Position numbers and translations under genes: made by a program | Notes under the pieces: generated by a model | Database searches by the model: none | What the model was told of the DNA's origin: nothing | Seen by the model: only the letters and a program-made list of their open reading frames with translations | Shown: positions 1 to 9,877 of the stretch, in pieces | How positions within the stretch are numbered: the stretch's first letter is position 1 | Layout: the number at the start of each line of letters is the position of its first letter | Source of the DNA: Microcoleus sp. FACHB-68 | GTDB lineage: Bacteria > Cyanobacteriota > Cyanobacteriia > Cyanobacteriales > Oscillatoriaceae | Reading direction: 5' to 3' | Assembly: GCF_014695715.1 (NCBI RefSeq) | Contig: NZ_JACJOT010000013.1 | Coordinates: 558,001 to 622,000 of the forward strand | DNA: 64,000 bases

Positions 1-1
1 A

Positions 2-1030
2 TTTGTATCTGTTGTCGGAGATACCATTACTTTTAACTCTCCAGGGGTGAGCCAGACAGCAGCCAATGCTTTTATCCAAAATGGAGGAGCCGATAAAAAG
101 GTCACTCACTATATTGTGAATGGAGACTTTGCTAGCCTTGTTGGTCAAGCTTTTCTCCCCGGCACTGTCATTTTACAATCCTTTACAGACCCAAATATTA
201 ATCCGCTAATTGTAAGGACTAAGCATCGAGTGGAAGGTTTACTAACAAACCCTCCTGCCGGTTACAGTCAGCGGGAAATATCTATTGAAGAATTTAACAG
301 TTCTTCTTTTACTTTCACCGACGATCCTGATTTTCAAGAGTTTACCGCAGCAATGTCGGTTTCCCTTCCTCAACTGGCAACATTCCTTAACTCAAGATCC
401 GCCGCAGAAAGTTATAGAGTCACGCCAGGATTCTCTTATTTTGGATTACTGAATCAGATAGATACAACTCTCGATTTGTCTCAGAATAATTATCTAGATG
501 GGTATGCTTTAAACAATACGGCTTTATCGCTGGAAGGCAATGACACAGTAATTGGGAATGAGGGAAATGATACTCTTAGTGGCAATCAAGCTGATGATAT
601 TTTGAGTGGTGCCGGTAGAGATGATATTCTTTATGGCGGTCAAAATAATGATGTCTTATTCGGTAACGAAGGGACTGATTATTTATCTGGAGATTTAGGG
701 AATGATAGCCTTTACGGCGGCAAAGGAAGTGATACCTTACTTGGAGGTGAGGGTGATGATATTCTTAACGGAGAATCGGATAGCGACTTTTTAACCGGCG
801 GCAGTGGTTCCGATCAGTTTGTCCTATCTTTAGGGGAAGGAACCGATATCATCGTCGATTTTATAAAAGGTGAAGATTTACTGGCTTTATCTGGCGGGTT
901 AACTTTCAGGCAGTTAGTAATTGCAGCAGGAGAAAATTCAACTTTGATTGCTTCTAACGGTCAATTTATTGCAAATATCGTTGGAATTGATCCCAGCTCA
1001 ATTTCAGAAAGTGATTTCGTCCAAATTTAA
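2..1030 (+). CDS. RTX-repeat secreted protein, lipase-like, 3' part
   Basis: The gene is cut by the left edge: the frame is open from base 2, upstream of a GTG at 47, so the true start lies outside the window. The first visible residues include TFNSPG, then VTHYIVNGDFASLVG. This resembles the strand after the nucleophile in lipase class 3-like domains of cyanobacterial RTX proteins, so a lipase or phospholipase domain upstream is an inference. Roughly residues 165-265 (counted from the GTG) are calcium-binding RTX nonapeptides of the GGxGxDxL type. The C-terminus has the usual DxITDF-like block (TDIIVDFIKGEDLLAL). Such proteins leave through type I secretion using a C-terminal signal. The family is well supported; the enzymatic activity is not. 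Confidence 0.75.
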   Translation, partial: FVSVVGDTITFNSPGVSQTAANAFIQNGGADKKVTHYIVNGDFASLVGQAFLPGTVILQSFTDPNINPLIVRTKHRVEGLLTNPPAGYSQREISIEEFNSSSFTFTDDPDFQEFTAAMSVSLPQLATFLNSRSAAESYRVTPGFSYFGLLNQIDTTLDLSQNNYLDGYALNNTALSLEGNDTVIGNEGNDTLSGNQADDILSGAGRDDILYGGQNNDVLFGNEGTDYLSGDLGNDSLYGGKGSDTLLGGEGDDILNGESDSDFLTGGSGSDQFVLSLGEGTDIIVDFIKGEDLLALSGGLTFRQLVIAAGENSTLIASNGQFIANIVGIDPSSISESDFVQI

Positions 1031-1146
1031 CTTTTAGATTTTGGCTGGAAAACTTGAGATAGAGGCGTTAGGCATCAATTTTTATTGAGTATGCCGGCAA
1101 CACCGAAGTTACAGGCTAAAATTCTGGTAGTTATGTTCTTTGATTT

Positions 1147-1168
1147 GGGCGCACACACGAATGCGCCC
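1147..1168. terminator. GGGCGCA/TGCGCCC hairpin between convergent genes
   Basis: A perfect 7-bp GC-rich stem with an 8-nt loop is followed by TT on the + strand. It lies between the convergent RTX gene and the PaaK-like gene and could end both transcripts. A hairpin with the same GGGCGC core occurs at 37879-37900. Confidence 0.5.
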
Positions 1169-1202
1169 TTATCCCCATATTTATAAATCCTTAAATCGTA
1201 AC

Positions 1203-2708
1203 TCACCCGCGCGTGTAACGATGCTTGACTCCAACCGGAAAATATTCGGGATCGCCCGTGGGTGTTAGGGTGATTTGCGGGGTTTGGTAATCTTCTGGGA
1301 CATAGTTTGCAAACTCACTGTTGAGCCGGCACAGGTGAGTTAAAATAGAGGCCGCGATCACCTCCTGCTTTTCTTCAGTCGCTTCCACTGCCGGCGCTAA
1401 TTCCACCACAACAGATAACCATCGATTTTTATCAGCGTCTTCTTTTACTTGCAAGACAAATTTACCCGTTACCCAATCTTGAATGACTGGCTGTTCTAAC
1501 CCAACTGTGACATTTTCTGGATAAACATTTGCCCCGAAATAAGAAACTGTAAAATGAGAACGCCCAAACACATAAACAAACGGTAAAGAATAAATGCCTC
1601 GCTCACTTTGAGATTGTAATTCAGCCACGGGATCGAAACCCCAGTCTAAAAGAAACTGCAGCATTTCAGAATAAGAAATAATCCCACCGGCATCAGAAAT
1701 GTGATAGCGAACTAAAGGAATACCGTTGTCACCAGAAAACAGCAAAGTGCCATTATCTACCTCAAAAAAGCGACTCAAGGGATCATACTGTACCAGCGTT
1801 GGCAGGCGAGACTCCCCAAACAGGGAACGGGCGACAGTGGGATGATTTGCCAAAAACCGGCGAATGCAAATACTCAGCGGTGTCTCATTGCCTAAAACAC
1901 CGGCATCTGCTGTCCCGTAAAGGGAAGCAAAGTCATAGCAAGGACTTAACGAACCCATGCGTTCCCCTACTAAAGTCCGCCACTCTTCGCTAAAAACCTC
2001 ACCTGCCATCACTAACTTAATTGCATATTTATACCACTCGATGCCTTGGGCGATGCCGGCATCAATGGTATCTTTTAAAAACGGTGGATAGCCTAAAAGT
2101 ACGACTTGATCAAATGCCGGTGCGAGTTCTTGTACAACTCGAAAAATTTCTGTTTTATTGTTACCTGGAGTGATCACAGTAATCGGATAGCCTTTGGCAG
2201 CAAGATGCCGGCAGCAGCTAGCGGTATACATCCCTCCTACCCAAGTTCCCAAAGCAAAACAAATGACAGCTAGTGTGTGGCGGCTATCGGCTTGGAAACT
2301 GTCACGAAAAATTTGCTCAAACCGGCTGGCAATTTGAAATTCATCCGTAATAAAACGGGGCCAAAATGTGGGAGTGCCGGTTGAACCGGAGGAAACAGCG
2401 ATCAGATCGCAACTTTCCAATTTTCCATTACGACAAAGTGCGGCGAGAGAGTGCCGGCGCAAGTAATTTTCTTTTGTTGTTAAAGGCAGTTTTTGAAAAT
2501 CTTCAAAGGTTTTAATCGAAGTTGGATCAATGCCTTGTTCATGCAGGAATTCTTGATAAGCCGGCACAGTTGCAACCACTGAATGAAACAGCTTTAGCGC
2601 GGCTGCCGATGCATTTTCTTTTGCGCGTTCTTGAAGCAACGTTTCCACCGGCATATTTAAAAACGCTTGCAAACCCGCCAACGCCCGCTGTTTTTGTTCT
2701 TCCTGCAT
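1203..2708 (-). CDS. Phenylacetate-CoA ligase family (PaaK-like) adenylating enzyme
   Basis: This is a 501-residue protein of the ANL superfamily, close in length and layout to phenylacetate-CoA ligases and coenzyme F390 synthetases. The ATP/phosphate-binding loop is clear (SSGSTGTPTFWPR, about residues 106-118). A later YGTADAG segment and FSGDNGIPLVRYHISDAGG correspond to the A5 and A7 core motifs. Family members activate an aromatic or other carboxylate with ATP, usually forming a CoA thioester. The substrate cannot be read from the sequence. The gene is monocistronic, convergent with the RTX gene on its 3' side, with a long AT-rich leader. Confidence 0.8.
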   Translation of the reverse strand: MQEEQKQRALAGLQAFLNMPVETLLQERAKENASAAALKLFHSVVATVPAYQEFLHEQGIDPTSIKTFEDFQKLPLTTKENYLRRHSLAALCRNGKLESCDLIAVSSGSTGTPTFWPRFITDEFQIASRFEQIFRDSFQADSRHTLAVICFALGTWVGGMYTASCCRHLAAKGYPITVITPGNNKTEIFRVVQELAPAFDQVVLLGYPPFLKDTIDAGIAQGIEWYKYAIKLVMAGEVFSEEWRTLVGERMGSLSPCYDFASLYGTADAGVLGNETPLSICIRRFLANHPTVARSLFGESRLPTLVQYDPLSRFFEVDNGTLLFSGDNGIPLVRYHISDAGGIISYSEMLQFLLDWGFDPVAELQSQSERGIYSLPFVYVFGRSHFTVSYFGANVYPENVTVGLEQPVIQDWVTGKFVLQVKEDADKNRWLSVVVELAPAVEATEEKQEVIAASILTHLCRLNSEFANYVPEDYQTPQITLTPTGDPEYFPVGVKHRYTRG

Positions 2709-3124
2709 TTCCCAAGTCCTCTTATCTCTGCTTTGCCGGCAACTTTTTCTCCATCTTGCTCAAGATGATAAACAGGTAAGTCTCAATAAACATCATTGCG
2801 TAAAAAAATGTAACTCAACCGACTACCAGATTTACCTGCATCGGATAGCCGATTAGCGTCAATCAAAAAAAGATGAGCAACTTTGCATAAAACGAGCAAT
2901 ATCATATAAAAACTTAAACATTATTTTATAATTAATTAATTTCTGTAAATTAGTTTTGACGCTTATTTAATCTTTCAAATTTTCTAATAATTTAAAAGTT
3001 TTACCCAAAGAAAAGCAGGGTGATACCAACTAAATGTTAGAGTTTTAACGATGACGCTCTATTCCAGCCGGCGCACCCGTCTAAACTTGCTTTCGCACTT
3101 TAATTTTCATTCTCCAAATAGCGC
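2709..3124. other. Intergenic, AT-rich, no gene seen
   Basis: About 415 bases between two minus-strand genes. The part near 2890-3000 is very AT-rich and probably holds the promoter of the PaaK-like gene. No ORF with coding character, RNA gene or strong terminator was found. Confidence 0.5.
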
Positions 3125-4165
3125 TTACCCCAACCACTCTGGATTCTTCGCTGTACCGTCAAATCGGTTAGACGTCTTATAAAGCTCGTATTCACCTTTT
3201 AAAGCCGCCTCGCGAGTCTTAGCTAACAACGCCGACACTTGTTCTTGACTCATCGGCTCAAACGTGCGTACCGCCTCGAAGGCTTGCTCTAGAATTTCCA
3301 TCTTCTCAATGCCGGTAATAACTGTTGAAGTTGGCAAATTCATTGCGTAGTGGAGGCACTCAATTGCTTTAATTGTATTGCTCTTTAAAATGTAGGGATC
3401 GCCCATCGATTTCATTCCCAAAACCCCAATTTCATCTCTGACAAGTCTGGGTAAAACTTCACTTTCAAAACTGCGAAAATGAGCGTCCATTGCATTAAGC
3501 GGCATCTGCACCGCATCAAAACGGAAATTATTTTGATCGGCGATTTCCAGCATTCGGAGATGAACAAGGGGATCTTTATGTCCGGTAAAACCAATGTAGC
3601 GAATCTTGCCGGCTTTCTGCGCCGCCACCACAGCCTCCATCGCACCGCCGGCAGCAAAAATGCGATCCGGATCTTCCAGGCGAATTATTTCATGATGCTG
3701 CATCAAATCGATATAATCGGTCTGCAAACGTGTTAGAGACTCGTCAATCTGTTTAGCCGCAGCCTCTTTCGTTCGCCCGTCGATTTTAGTCATTAAAAAC
3801 ACCTTATCACGGTATCCGTTTTGAAGCGCTTTTCCCATCCAAATTTCGCTCTTTCCATCATGATAATCCCAGCAGTTATCCATAAAATTGATGCCCCGAT
3901 CAATGGCACTGCGAGTTAGTTTGATGCTCTCTTGCTCATCTGGTATGCGTCCAATATGATGCCCGCCTAAACCAATTAGGGATACTTTTTCTCCTGTGCG
4001 CCCTAGTGTCCTGTATATCATCTCCCCACTTTTAGTTTGGGCTGGGGTGGATTGTTGTTGGGCTAATAGCGATTGGCCAAACAACCTGTCTGAAGCGGCA
4101 AGCCCTGCGGCAACCAAACCAGAGGTAGAAGCTACTTTCAATAAATCTCGTCTGCTGATATTCAT
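3125..4165 (-). CDS. Tat-exported aldo/keto reductase
   Basis: A 346-residue NAD(P)H-dependent oxidoreductase with a (beta/alpha)8 aldo/keto reductase domain from about residue 48. The N-terminus MNISRRDLLKVAS followed by a hydrophobic stretch is a twin-arginine signal, so the enzyme probably acts outside the cytoplasmic membrane after folding with its cofactor. The catalytic tetrad is visible: D and Y in NFMDNCWDYHDGK, K in FLMTKIDG and H in LMQHHEI. The substrate is unknown. Annotation as a bare oxidoreductase would miss the export signal. The gene stands alone. Confidence 0.85.
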   Translation of the reverse strand: MNISRRDLLKVASTSGLVAAGLAASDRLFGQSLLAQQQSTPAQTKSGEMIYRTLGRTGEKVSLIGLGGHHIGRIPDEQESIKLTRSAIDRGINFMDNCWDYHDGKSEIWMGKALQNGYRDKVFLMTKIDGRTKEAAAKQIDESLTRLQTDYIDLMQHHEIIRLEDPDRIFAAGGAMEAVVAAQKAGKIRYIGFTGHKDPLVHLRMLEIADQNNFRFDAVQMPLNAMDAHFRSFESEVLPRLVRDEIGVLGMKSMGDPYILKSNTIKAIECLHYAMNLPTSTVITGIEKMEILEQAFEAVRTFEPMSQEQVSALLAKTREAALKGEYELYKTSNRFDGTAKNPEWLG

Positions 4166-4730
4166 CGCTGTCTCCTTCTAAGGAAGTATCAAAACTCATC
4201 CTCACAGGATTGCACGATGACATCATGTGGTGCATCTAACTATTGAAAGAGAACAGCCCTTGCTTTTGTTGCAAATATTTTTGTTTGTTGCTGAATCAGA
4301 TTACTATTTAAGAAGCAACTGTCCCAGTTAGAGTGGGCAGCTATAAAAATTTTTATAAAATCTAGATACTTTTAATAAAAGTTATAGACGCGAGCGAGAC
4401 GTTGGCGCTGACGCGAACACACTCTGGAAAAATATTACGAATAATTTAGGATTGCTTTATCCTCAATATGAGCGTTAAAAACTTGAGTTATCCCCCTCAT
4501 TTACATATAAAATAGGAATATTCTCAAGAAAATACGACGGCTAAAATCCTTGATTGAACGGAAAAAAGTCAGGTTCAAGCCGAAAGTTTGTGTCTAAACA
4601 CACACAAGCCAGAAAGCCACTGTAGAGGAATTTGCGATCGCTCCATCATAATCGCTCCTCCCCAGCGCCACACACTCTCTGCAACTCATGGCATAATAAC
4701 GCCTTAGTGCAACTAAGCTTTTGACTGTCT
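4166..4730. other. Divergent intergenic region upstream of carA
   Basis: About 565 bases separating the divergent aldo/keto reductase and carA, so it should contain both promoters. A HIP1 octamer (GCGATCGC) lies near 4634. I see no convincing riboswitch, RNA or small gene. Confidence 0.5.
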
Positions 4731-5885
4731 ATGCCGCTCTCTGCTGCTCAACCGGCCCTTCTCGTACTCATCGATGGAACTGTTTATCGCGGTTGGTCTT
4801 TTGGGTCCACCGGCACTACCGTCGGAGAGGTAGTCTTCAACACCGGCATGACCGGCTATCAAGAAGTTCTGACTGACCCCAGCTACTGTGGCCAACTCGT
4901 CACGTTCACCTACCCAGAACTCGGCAACACCGGCGTCAATCCCGAAGACGAAGAATCCAACCGCCCTCAAATTAGAGGAGCGATCGCTCGCAACATCTGC
5001 AGCCGACCTAGCAACTGGCGATCCACCCAATCCTTAAGCGACTATCTCAAAGAACACAACATTCCAGGAATCTACGGGATCGATACCAGAGCACTCACCC
5101 GCAAAATTCGCTCGGTGGGAGCGATGAACGGGGCCATTTCCAGCGAAATCCTTGACCCGACAGAGTTGCTGTCAGTGGTGCAGGACGCGCCCAGCATGAA
5201 TGGATTAAATCTGGTTCCTGAAGTCACCACCTCTAAAACCTACGAATGGTCAGAAGCCACCCAAGGAGTCTGGGAATTTAGCGACACAACCCAGCCTGCC
5301 GAGGAACAGTTAACCGTTGTCGCCATTGATTTTGGCATCAAACGCAATATTCTGCGGCGTCTAGCTAGTTATGGCTGCCGGCTCATTGTCGTGCCGGCAA
5401 ACACACCCCCAGAGGAAATACTCAAACACAACCCAGACGGCATTTTCCTCTCCAATGGCCCAGGCGATCCGGCTGCTGTCAAAGAAGGCATTGCCACCAC
5501 CAAAGCCCTGCTGAACAGCCAGAAACCTGTATTTGGCATCTGCTTGGGGCACCAAATTCTCGGCCTTTCCCTTGGTGCGGAAACCTTCAAACTCAAATTT
5601 GGCCATCGGGGTTTAAATCAACCTGCCGGTTTAGAACAGCGGGTAGAAATTACCAGCCAAAATCACGGGTTTGCTATCGATCCCGACTCCTTAGCCCCTG
5701 AAGTAGAAATTACCCATCTCAACCTCAACGATCGCACCGTAGCCGGTTTGCGTCACCGTTCGCTGCCCCTGTTTTCTGTCCAATATCACCCAGAAGCCAG
5801 CCCCGGACCGCATGACGCCGATTATATGTTTGAACAATTTGTCCAAACCATGCGAGATGCCCGCAAAGCCACAACCGCCTCTTAA
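4731..5885 (+). CDS. carA: Carbamoyl-phosphate synthase small subunit
   Basis: A 384-residue glutaminase subunit that releases ammonia from glutamine for carbamoyl phosphate synthesis by CarB, feeding pyrimidine and arginine pathways in the cytoplasm. The N-terminal CPSase_sm_chain domain spans about residues 8-140 and the class I glutamine amidotransferase domain about 193-375. The triad is complete: C271 in FGICLGHQ, H353 and E355 in [10 protein letters not shown]. Length matches the family. carB is not in the window, which is usual for cyanobacteria. The gene is divergent from the aldo/keto reductase. Confidence 0.97.
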   Translation: MPLSAAQPALLVLIDGTVYRGWSFGSTGTTVGEVVFNTGMTGYQEVLTDPSYCGQLVTFTYPELGNTGVNPEDEESNRPQIRGAIARNICSRPSNWRSTQSLSDYLKEHNIPGIYGIDTRALTRKIRSVGAMNGAISSEILDPTELLSVVQDAPSMNGLNLVPEVTTSKTYEWSEATQGVWEFSDTTQPAEEQLTVVAIDFGIKRNILRRLASYGCRLIVVPANTPPEEILKHNPDGIFLSNGPGDPAAVKEGIATTKALLNSQKPVFGICLGHQILGLSLGAETFKLKFGHRGLNQPAGLEQRVEITSQNHGFAIDPDSLAPEVEITHLNLNDRTVAGLRHRSLPLFSVQYHPEASPGPHDADYMFEQFVQTMRDARKATTAS

Positions 5886-6031
5886 ACACATCAATGAACA
5901 GAGAAAGTGATAAACATAAGTCAGTACCGTTTAGTGCCGGCTTTTTTATCATGAGCAGGGCAGTAGACAAGACACAAGAAAGAATCTATACTGGAGCGTC
6001 GATTTGAGGAAGATGCAGCTAGGAGGGAGCT

Positions 6032-6409
6032 ATTGCTGAGCCACTAACCTTGACCGTAAGCCTCAGAGGCACTCGCGAAGTCAAGGAGAATTACCAACTA
6101 TTCCGACTCACCGGCTTATTAGACGCCTTCTCCGAAGCCACCTTTCGGAGGGTTATTAGCAAGTGTATTGAGGACGGTCCAAAGCACATAATTTTGGATC
6201 TCTCTCAAATAGACTTTGTTGACAGTTCCGGTTTGGGCGCTCTGGTGCAGCTCGTTAAGAAAGCCCAAACCGATGAGGGCACATTGCAAATTGTCACCAA
6301 TCCCAGGGTGACTCAGACTGTCAAGCTTGTTCGCTTAGAGAAGTTTCTGTCGTTGCAGCCTTCGGTTGATGACGCCTTAAACAACATCAAGCCGCCCAAG
6401 TCATCTTGA
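6032..6409 (+). CDS. STAS-domain anti-sigma factor antagonist, probable ATT start
   Basis: A small SpoIIAA-like protein expected to be phosphorylated on serine and to work in a partner-switching circuit. The DSSGLGALVQ segment carries the conserved serine. The start is odd. In frame there is a TAG at 6020, then no ATG or GTG before the conserved sequence; only ATT at 6032 and TTG at 6050 are available. A strong Shine-Dalgarno, AGGAGG at 6021-6026, sits 5 nt before the ATT but 23 nt before the TTG. I therefore favour ATT (125 residues), a start codon known from infC. The TTG would give 119 residues. Confidence 0.85.
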   Translation: MAEPLTLTVSLRGTREVKENYQLFRLTGLLDAFSEATFRRVISKCIEDGPKHIILDLSQIDFVDSSGLGALVQLVKKAQTDEGTLQIVTNPRVTQTVKLVRLEKFLSLQPSVDDALNNIKPPKSS

Positions 6410-6426
6410 CTTATATGGAGGAAGCG

Positions 6427-6453
6427 AGCTATCCAGTTTTTTGCTGGATAGCT
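6427..6453 (+). terminator. Hairpin terminator after the STAS gene
   Basis: A perfect 10-bp inverted repeat (AGCTATCCAG / CTGGATAGCT) with a 7-nt T-rich loop, followed by TGTTTGTG. It begins 17 bases after the STAS stop codon and likely ends that transcript. Confidence 0.6.
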
Positions 6454-6691
6454 TGTTTGTGCCGGTTCCATCTGCCACTTTCTAGGAAAAGCTAAGGCTG
6501 AAGCGCTTTTGCGGGAAATCGAGTCTCGTGCGTCAGTGCCTAAACAGTGTGCAATCCGCACTGCCGTCAAAACCGCAGACTCAATATAATATGAGGTAAG
6601 TAACAACTCTAATGTCATTAAATCAATCAACATCAACGCGGAGGCTAGGGCTATCAGCCATTTAATGAAAGGTCAGCTCAGGTGATAGCTT

Positions 6692-7171
6692 GTGAAGCAT
6701 ATAGGCAGGATCATGTCATCAAGCCCCGATGAAAATCCAGCGCCGAGTCTGGCCAATATAGGGTTCATGCAGCTGCCTCCGGAAACCTTGTCATGGGCGC
6801 AACTTCAACAAATATCACCGGCAGCCTTAGCCTATTTAGGGGACGCCGTTTATGAACTCTATATCCGCAAATGCTATCTCATGCCTCCCAGGCGTTTACA
6901 AACTTACCACAACCAAGTCGTTGCTCAAGTGCGAGCAGAAACTCAGGCAAGGCATCTGCGCCGGCTTGAACCTCACCTCACAAGCACAGAACTAGACATC
7001 CTCCGACGAGGCCGCAATGCTGCCCTCGGAAGGCCCAAGCGGGTTGCTCCAGAAATTTACCAACAGGCAACCAGTCTGGAAGCCTTAATTGGATATTTGT
7101 ACCTGAGCGATCCCCAACGTTTAACCCACCTGCTAGCACAGTTGGAACTTGAACCCACATTAGCTGAATAG
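6692..7171 (+). CDS. mrnC: Mini-ribonuclease 3
   Basis: A compact RNase III-fold enzyme without a double-stranded RNA-binding domain. The Mini-III signature is clear: [14 protein letters not shown] (acidic catalytic residues in GDAVYE) at about 45-58, a basic RRGRNA segment, and [11 protein letters not shown] near the C-terminus. In Bacillus this family matures 23S rRNA ends. The GTG at 6692 has AGGTGA 6 nt upstream and is used here; an in-frame ATG at 6713 is possible. The gene precedes an rRNA methyltransferase gene, consistent with a shared ribosome-biogenesis role. Confidence 0.88.
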   Translation: MKHIGRIMSSSPDENPAPSLANIGFMQLPPETLSWAQLQQISPAALAYLGDAVYELYIRKCYLMPPRRLQTYHNQVVAQVRAETQARHLRRLEPHLTSTELDILRRGRNAALGRPKRVAPEIYQQATSLEALIGYLYLSDPQRLTHLLAQLELEPTLAE

Positions 7172-7286
7172 TTAAAGGTTTCCAAAGTCTGACGCGGATC
7201 AAACTTTAACCCGGATAATTCTGTTGAAGTGGCTCAAAAGTCAGGAATTCATCACAAAGCTCGACAAGTCAGGAATTCAGAACGCT

Positions 7287-8447
7287 ATGCCAGAGAAACC
7301 GCAAAACCCCTCCCCCAGAGGCAACCTCCATCGCAACAAACTTTCCCTCAAACCCAAGTCTAAGCGGGTCATAACCACCCCAACTTCCAGCAATTCCGAG
7401 ACAAGAGGGGATCGCAAACCCAGAATCACCCCCCCAACTTCCAGCAATTCCGAGAGAAGAGGAGACCGTAAACTCCGCATAAACACCCCAACTTCCAACA
7501 CTTCCGAGAGAAGAGGTGACCGCAAACCTAGCATAACCACCCCAACTTCTAGCAATTCGGAGAGCAGGGGCGACCGTAAACTCACGATTCCAAGCAGGCC
7601 GGCTCAGGAGAGAACGTTCCAAAGCCGGCAGCGACACGTCATTGAGACGCCTCTTCCGCCTTCAGAGGAAGAAGCCGACTTGATCTATGGTCGTCATCCC
7701 GTTCTCTCGGCTTTAGAGAACCAGCGCCAACTCCACCGGCTCTGGATAACGCCCCAACTGCGCTACGATCCCCGCTTTCATGCCTTGATCCTCCAAGCCA
7801 AAGATAACGGCACCGTCGTTGATGAAGTTGAGTACCGCCGGCTCGACCAAATTACCCAAAAAGCCAATCACCAGGGCGTTGCAGCTCAAGTCTCATCCTA
7901 CGACTACTACGAGCTAGGCGATCTGATCGCCCAAGCCAAATCTGCTTGCGATCAACCTGTGATTATTGCCGCTGATAGTATTACCGATCCGCACAATCTT
8001 GGGGCAATTATTCGCACGGCTGAAGCTTTGGGTGCCCAAGGGTTGGTGATCCCACAACGACGCGCTGTTGGTATCACTTCAACTGTGAGAAAAGTGGCAG
8101 CAGGCGCTTTAGAAAATTTTCCAGTTGCAAGAGTTGTCAATCTTGCTAGAGCCTTGGAAGAATTAAAAACAGAAGGCTTTTGGATTTACGGGACGGCGGC
8201 CAAGACTAGCCAGACGGTACACACGGTAAAATTCACCGGCCCGGTAGTCCTAGTCGTTGGCTCTGAAGGAGACGGTTTGAGTCTTTTGATACAGCGTTGC
8301 TGTGATCAATTGGTTTCAATTCCATTACAGGGAAAAACGCCCAGCCTTAATGTCTCGGTTGCTGCCGGCATGGCGCTTTACGAAATTTATCGCCAGCGAT
8401 GGGCTAGTACGTTTTACCTTGATTCTTTCAAAAAAGAAAACAATTGA
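7287..8447 (+). CDS. rlmB: TrmH/RlmB family 23S rRNA 2'-O-methyltransferase with repeat-rich N-terminus
   Basis: A SpoU-family methyltransferase, most like RlmB, which methylates the ribose of a guanosine in 23S rRNA using SAM. The substrate-binding domain starts at [16 protein letters not shown]. The three SpoU motifs follow: [27 protein letters not shown] and [17 protein letters not shown], which build the trefoil-knot SAM site. About 130 extra N-terminal residues are basic and Ser/Thr-rich and contain four tandem 18-residue units. I chose ATG 7287; a TTG at 7224 would add 21 residues that include a duplicated 13-nt stretch. It follows mrnC closely and is probably cotranscribed. Confidence 0.9.
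   Translation: MPEKPQNPSPRGNLHRNKLSLKPKSKRVITTPTSSNSETRGDRKPRITPPTSSNSERRGDRKLRINTPTSNTSERRGDRKPSITTPTSSNSESRGDRKLTIPSRPAQERTFQSRQRHVIETPLPPSEEEADLIYGRHPVLSALENQRQLHRLWITPQLRYDPRFHALILQAKDNGTVVDEVEYRRLDQITQKANHQGVAAQVSSYDYYELGDLIAQAKSACDQPVIIAADSITDPHNLGAIIRTAEALGAQGLVIPQRRAVGITSTVRKVAAGALENFPVARVVNLARALEELKTEGFWIYGTAAKTSQTVHTVKFTGPVVLVVGSEGDGLSLLIQRCCDQLVSIPLQGKTPSLNVSVAAGMALYEIYRQRWASTFYLDSFKKENN
7371..7586 (+). repeat. Four tandem 54-nt units inside rlmB
   Basis: Units begin at 7371, 7425, 7479 and 7533, each exactly 54 nt (18 codons). They encode variants of [10 protein letters not shown]-x-R-G-D-R-K-x-x. Copies differ at several positions, mostly without changing the basic, disordered character. 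The array keeps the reading frame. Confidence 0.95.
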
Positions 8448-8546
8448 AAAAACAAAAGCAAGATAGTATAACAAAATGTAAAAGATAACAAGACTTCTTT
8501 GACCGCGTAGCACTCTCACGAACCCTTGGTAAATAGGCAAAACACA

Positions 8547-8831
8547 ATGAAAGAATTGATGATTAGCTTGCTTAACTTCTTTGGTTGGGCTTTCTGGGTT
8601 GAGGTCGTTACCGAAACCCCCCGATGCACCTACTACTTTGGCCCTTTCATGACTAAGAAAGAAGCTGAATCTGCTAAGGCAGGATACATGGAAGATTTGC
8701 TCCAAGAAGGCGCTCAGGGCATTACCGTGAAAACTAAGCGGTGCAAGCCCCTCTATCTCACTGTTTATGACGAAATGGGGGAGATGCGTGATCGCAAGCG
8801 CAACATCCCTGTTTTTAGCAGTCAACCTTAA
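8547..8831 (+). CDS. DUF1816 protein (copy 1)
   Basis: A small cyanobacterium-specific protein of unknown function. The DUF1816 core is present: WAFWVEVVTETPRCTYYFGP, then F-M-T-K-K-E-A and an acidic E-D-L stretch, ending at KTKRCKPLYLTVYDE. The ATG at 8547 gives 94 residues; a TTG at 8526 would add seven. A second, shorter copy lies 1.7 kb downstream at 10517. No catalytic residues or membrane segments are visible. Confidence 0.8.
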   Translation: MKELMISLLNFFGWAFWVEVVTETPRCTYYFGPFMTKKEAESAKAGYMEDLLQEGAQGITVKTKRCKPLYLTVYDEMGEMRDRKRNIPVFSSQP

Positions 8832-9013
8832 TCGGTTGAGCCATCGCAGCAGCGAGTTGAACAAATTGTGGGTGAGGCCGATGTTCGGGCATAGCTGTTT
8901 AATCTGAGCTACGCAGAACGTTGGGTTCTGCTGAATTAGAGGTTTAGCCAACCGCTTTTCTCTCGTGACTCAGCAAGCGCTCGAACTTTTTGTGTGAGGA
9001 GATTCAGCCTCAT

Positions 9014-9877
9014 TCAGACATCTGTTCCTACCACTTGTGGATGCACAGCCATCCAGCAGTCAATGTCGGATAAAACTTGGTCGGGAATTTCCCAAGGAAA
9101 CAGGTGAGCTGTATTGGGATAGCAATGAGATTGGCAATTCCTCAGATGTTGAGCGGTTTCTAAACTCGACTCAGGGGTAATGTGGCGATCTGCTGCTGCG
9201 GCGAGCACTAAACTTGGACATTGAATCTGGGGCAAAACGTCGAGCCGGTTGTAACCAGAGCGCAGCGCTTTCTCAAGTGCCCGTCTTGCCGCACCAGACG
9301 TTTTCAAATACGCGGGCAGTCCTTCATCGGCAATGTGCCGGTAAGCAGTGGCTGTGTGTTGTTGTATCAGATAACGGAATAACGAGCGCTTGCCAAACGT
9401 GTCAATATTCCACTGCCAGCCTGGACTCGCCCGGTTCACGATCCCAGCCACTCCAGTGTAGAGCAAATCTTGCCAGGTAATCGGCGGATGGCTGCCCCTA
9501 GGCCGTGCGGCGGTGGCCACTAAAATCAGGCCGGTGACTCGCGCCGGCAGCCTCAGCGCTAGCTCAAGCGCTAATATTCCGCCCAAAGACCATCCCAGAA
9601 CCAAGCAACGCTCGATGTTCAATCGGTCTAAAAGCGCTTCGAGATCGAGCAGGTGATCGGTCATATCAAAGTCATCACTCGCCAGACTCTTGCCATATCC
9701 TCGCAGATCGGGAGCCACGGTTTGGAACCGTTGAGATAAATGCTTGGTAAAAACGGCCATACTAGGGCCAGAACCGGGATGGCCATGCAAGCACAGAATG
9801 GGGAAACCTACCCCCTGAATGTCAACATTCAGTTGAGGGTGATCGCTTGGATGCGATTTTATGTGGGTCTTCTGCAT
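9014..9877 (-). CDS. Alpha/beta hydrolase
   Basis: A 287-residue single-domain alpha/beta hydrolase without a signal peptide, so cytoplasmic. The oxyanion region LCLHGHPGSG is followed by a nucleophile elbow GWSLGG, an acidic residue in AAADRHITPE and the catalytic histidine in NTAHLFPWE, a complete Ser-Asp-His triad. The fold covers esterases, haloperoxidases and C-C hydrolases, and the substrate cannot be assigned. It lies alone between the two DUF1816 genes on the opposite strand. Confidence 0.85.
   Translation of the reverse strand: MQKTHIKSHPSDHPQLNVDIQGVGFPILCLHGHPGSGPSMAVFTKHLSQRFQTVAPDLRGYGKSLASDDFDMTDHLLDLEALLDRLNIERCLVLGWSLGGILALELALRLPARVTGLILVATAARPRGSHPPITWQDLLYTGVAGIVNRASPGWQWNIDTFGKRSLFRYLIQQHTATAYRHIADEGLPAYLKTSGAARRALEKALRSGYNRLDVLPQIQCPSLVLAAAADRHITPESSLETAQHLRNCQSHCYPNTAHLFPWEIPDQVLSDIDCWMAVHPQVVGTDV

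Noticed and set aside
4600-4730. Riboswitch upstream of carA
   Set aside because: I saw short stems but no conserved core of any known riboswitch class.
7371-7586. CRISPR array
   Set aside because: The 54-nt units are contiguous without spacers, in frame within rlmB, so this is a coding tandem repeat.
8325-8951. 208-codon open frame on the minus strand across the rlmB end and DUF1816 gene
   Set aside because: It overlaps two recognisable plus-strand genes and its translation has no family character; it is a shadow frame.
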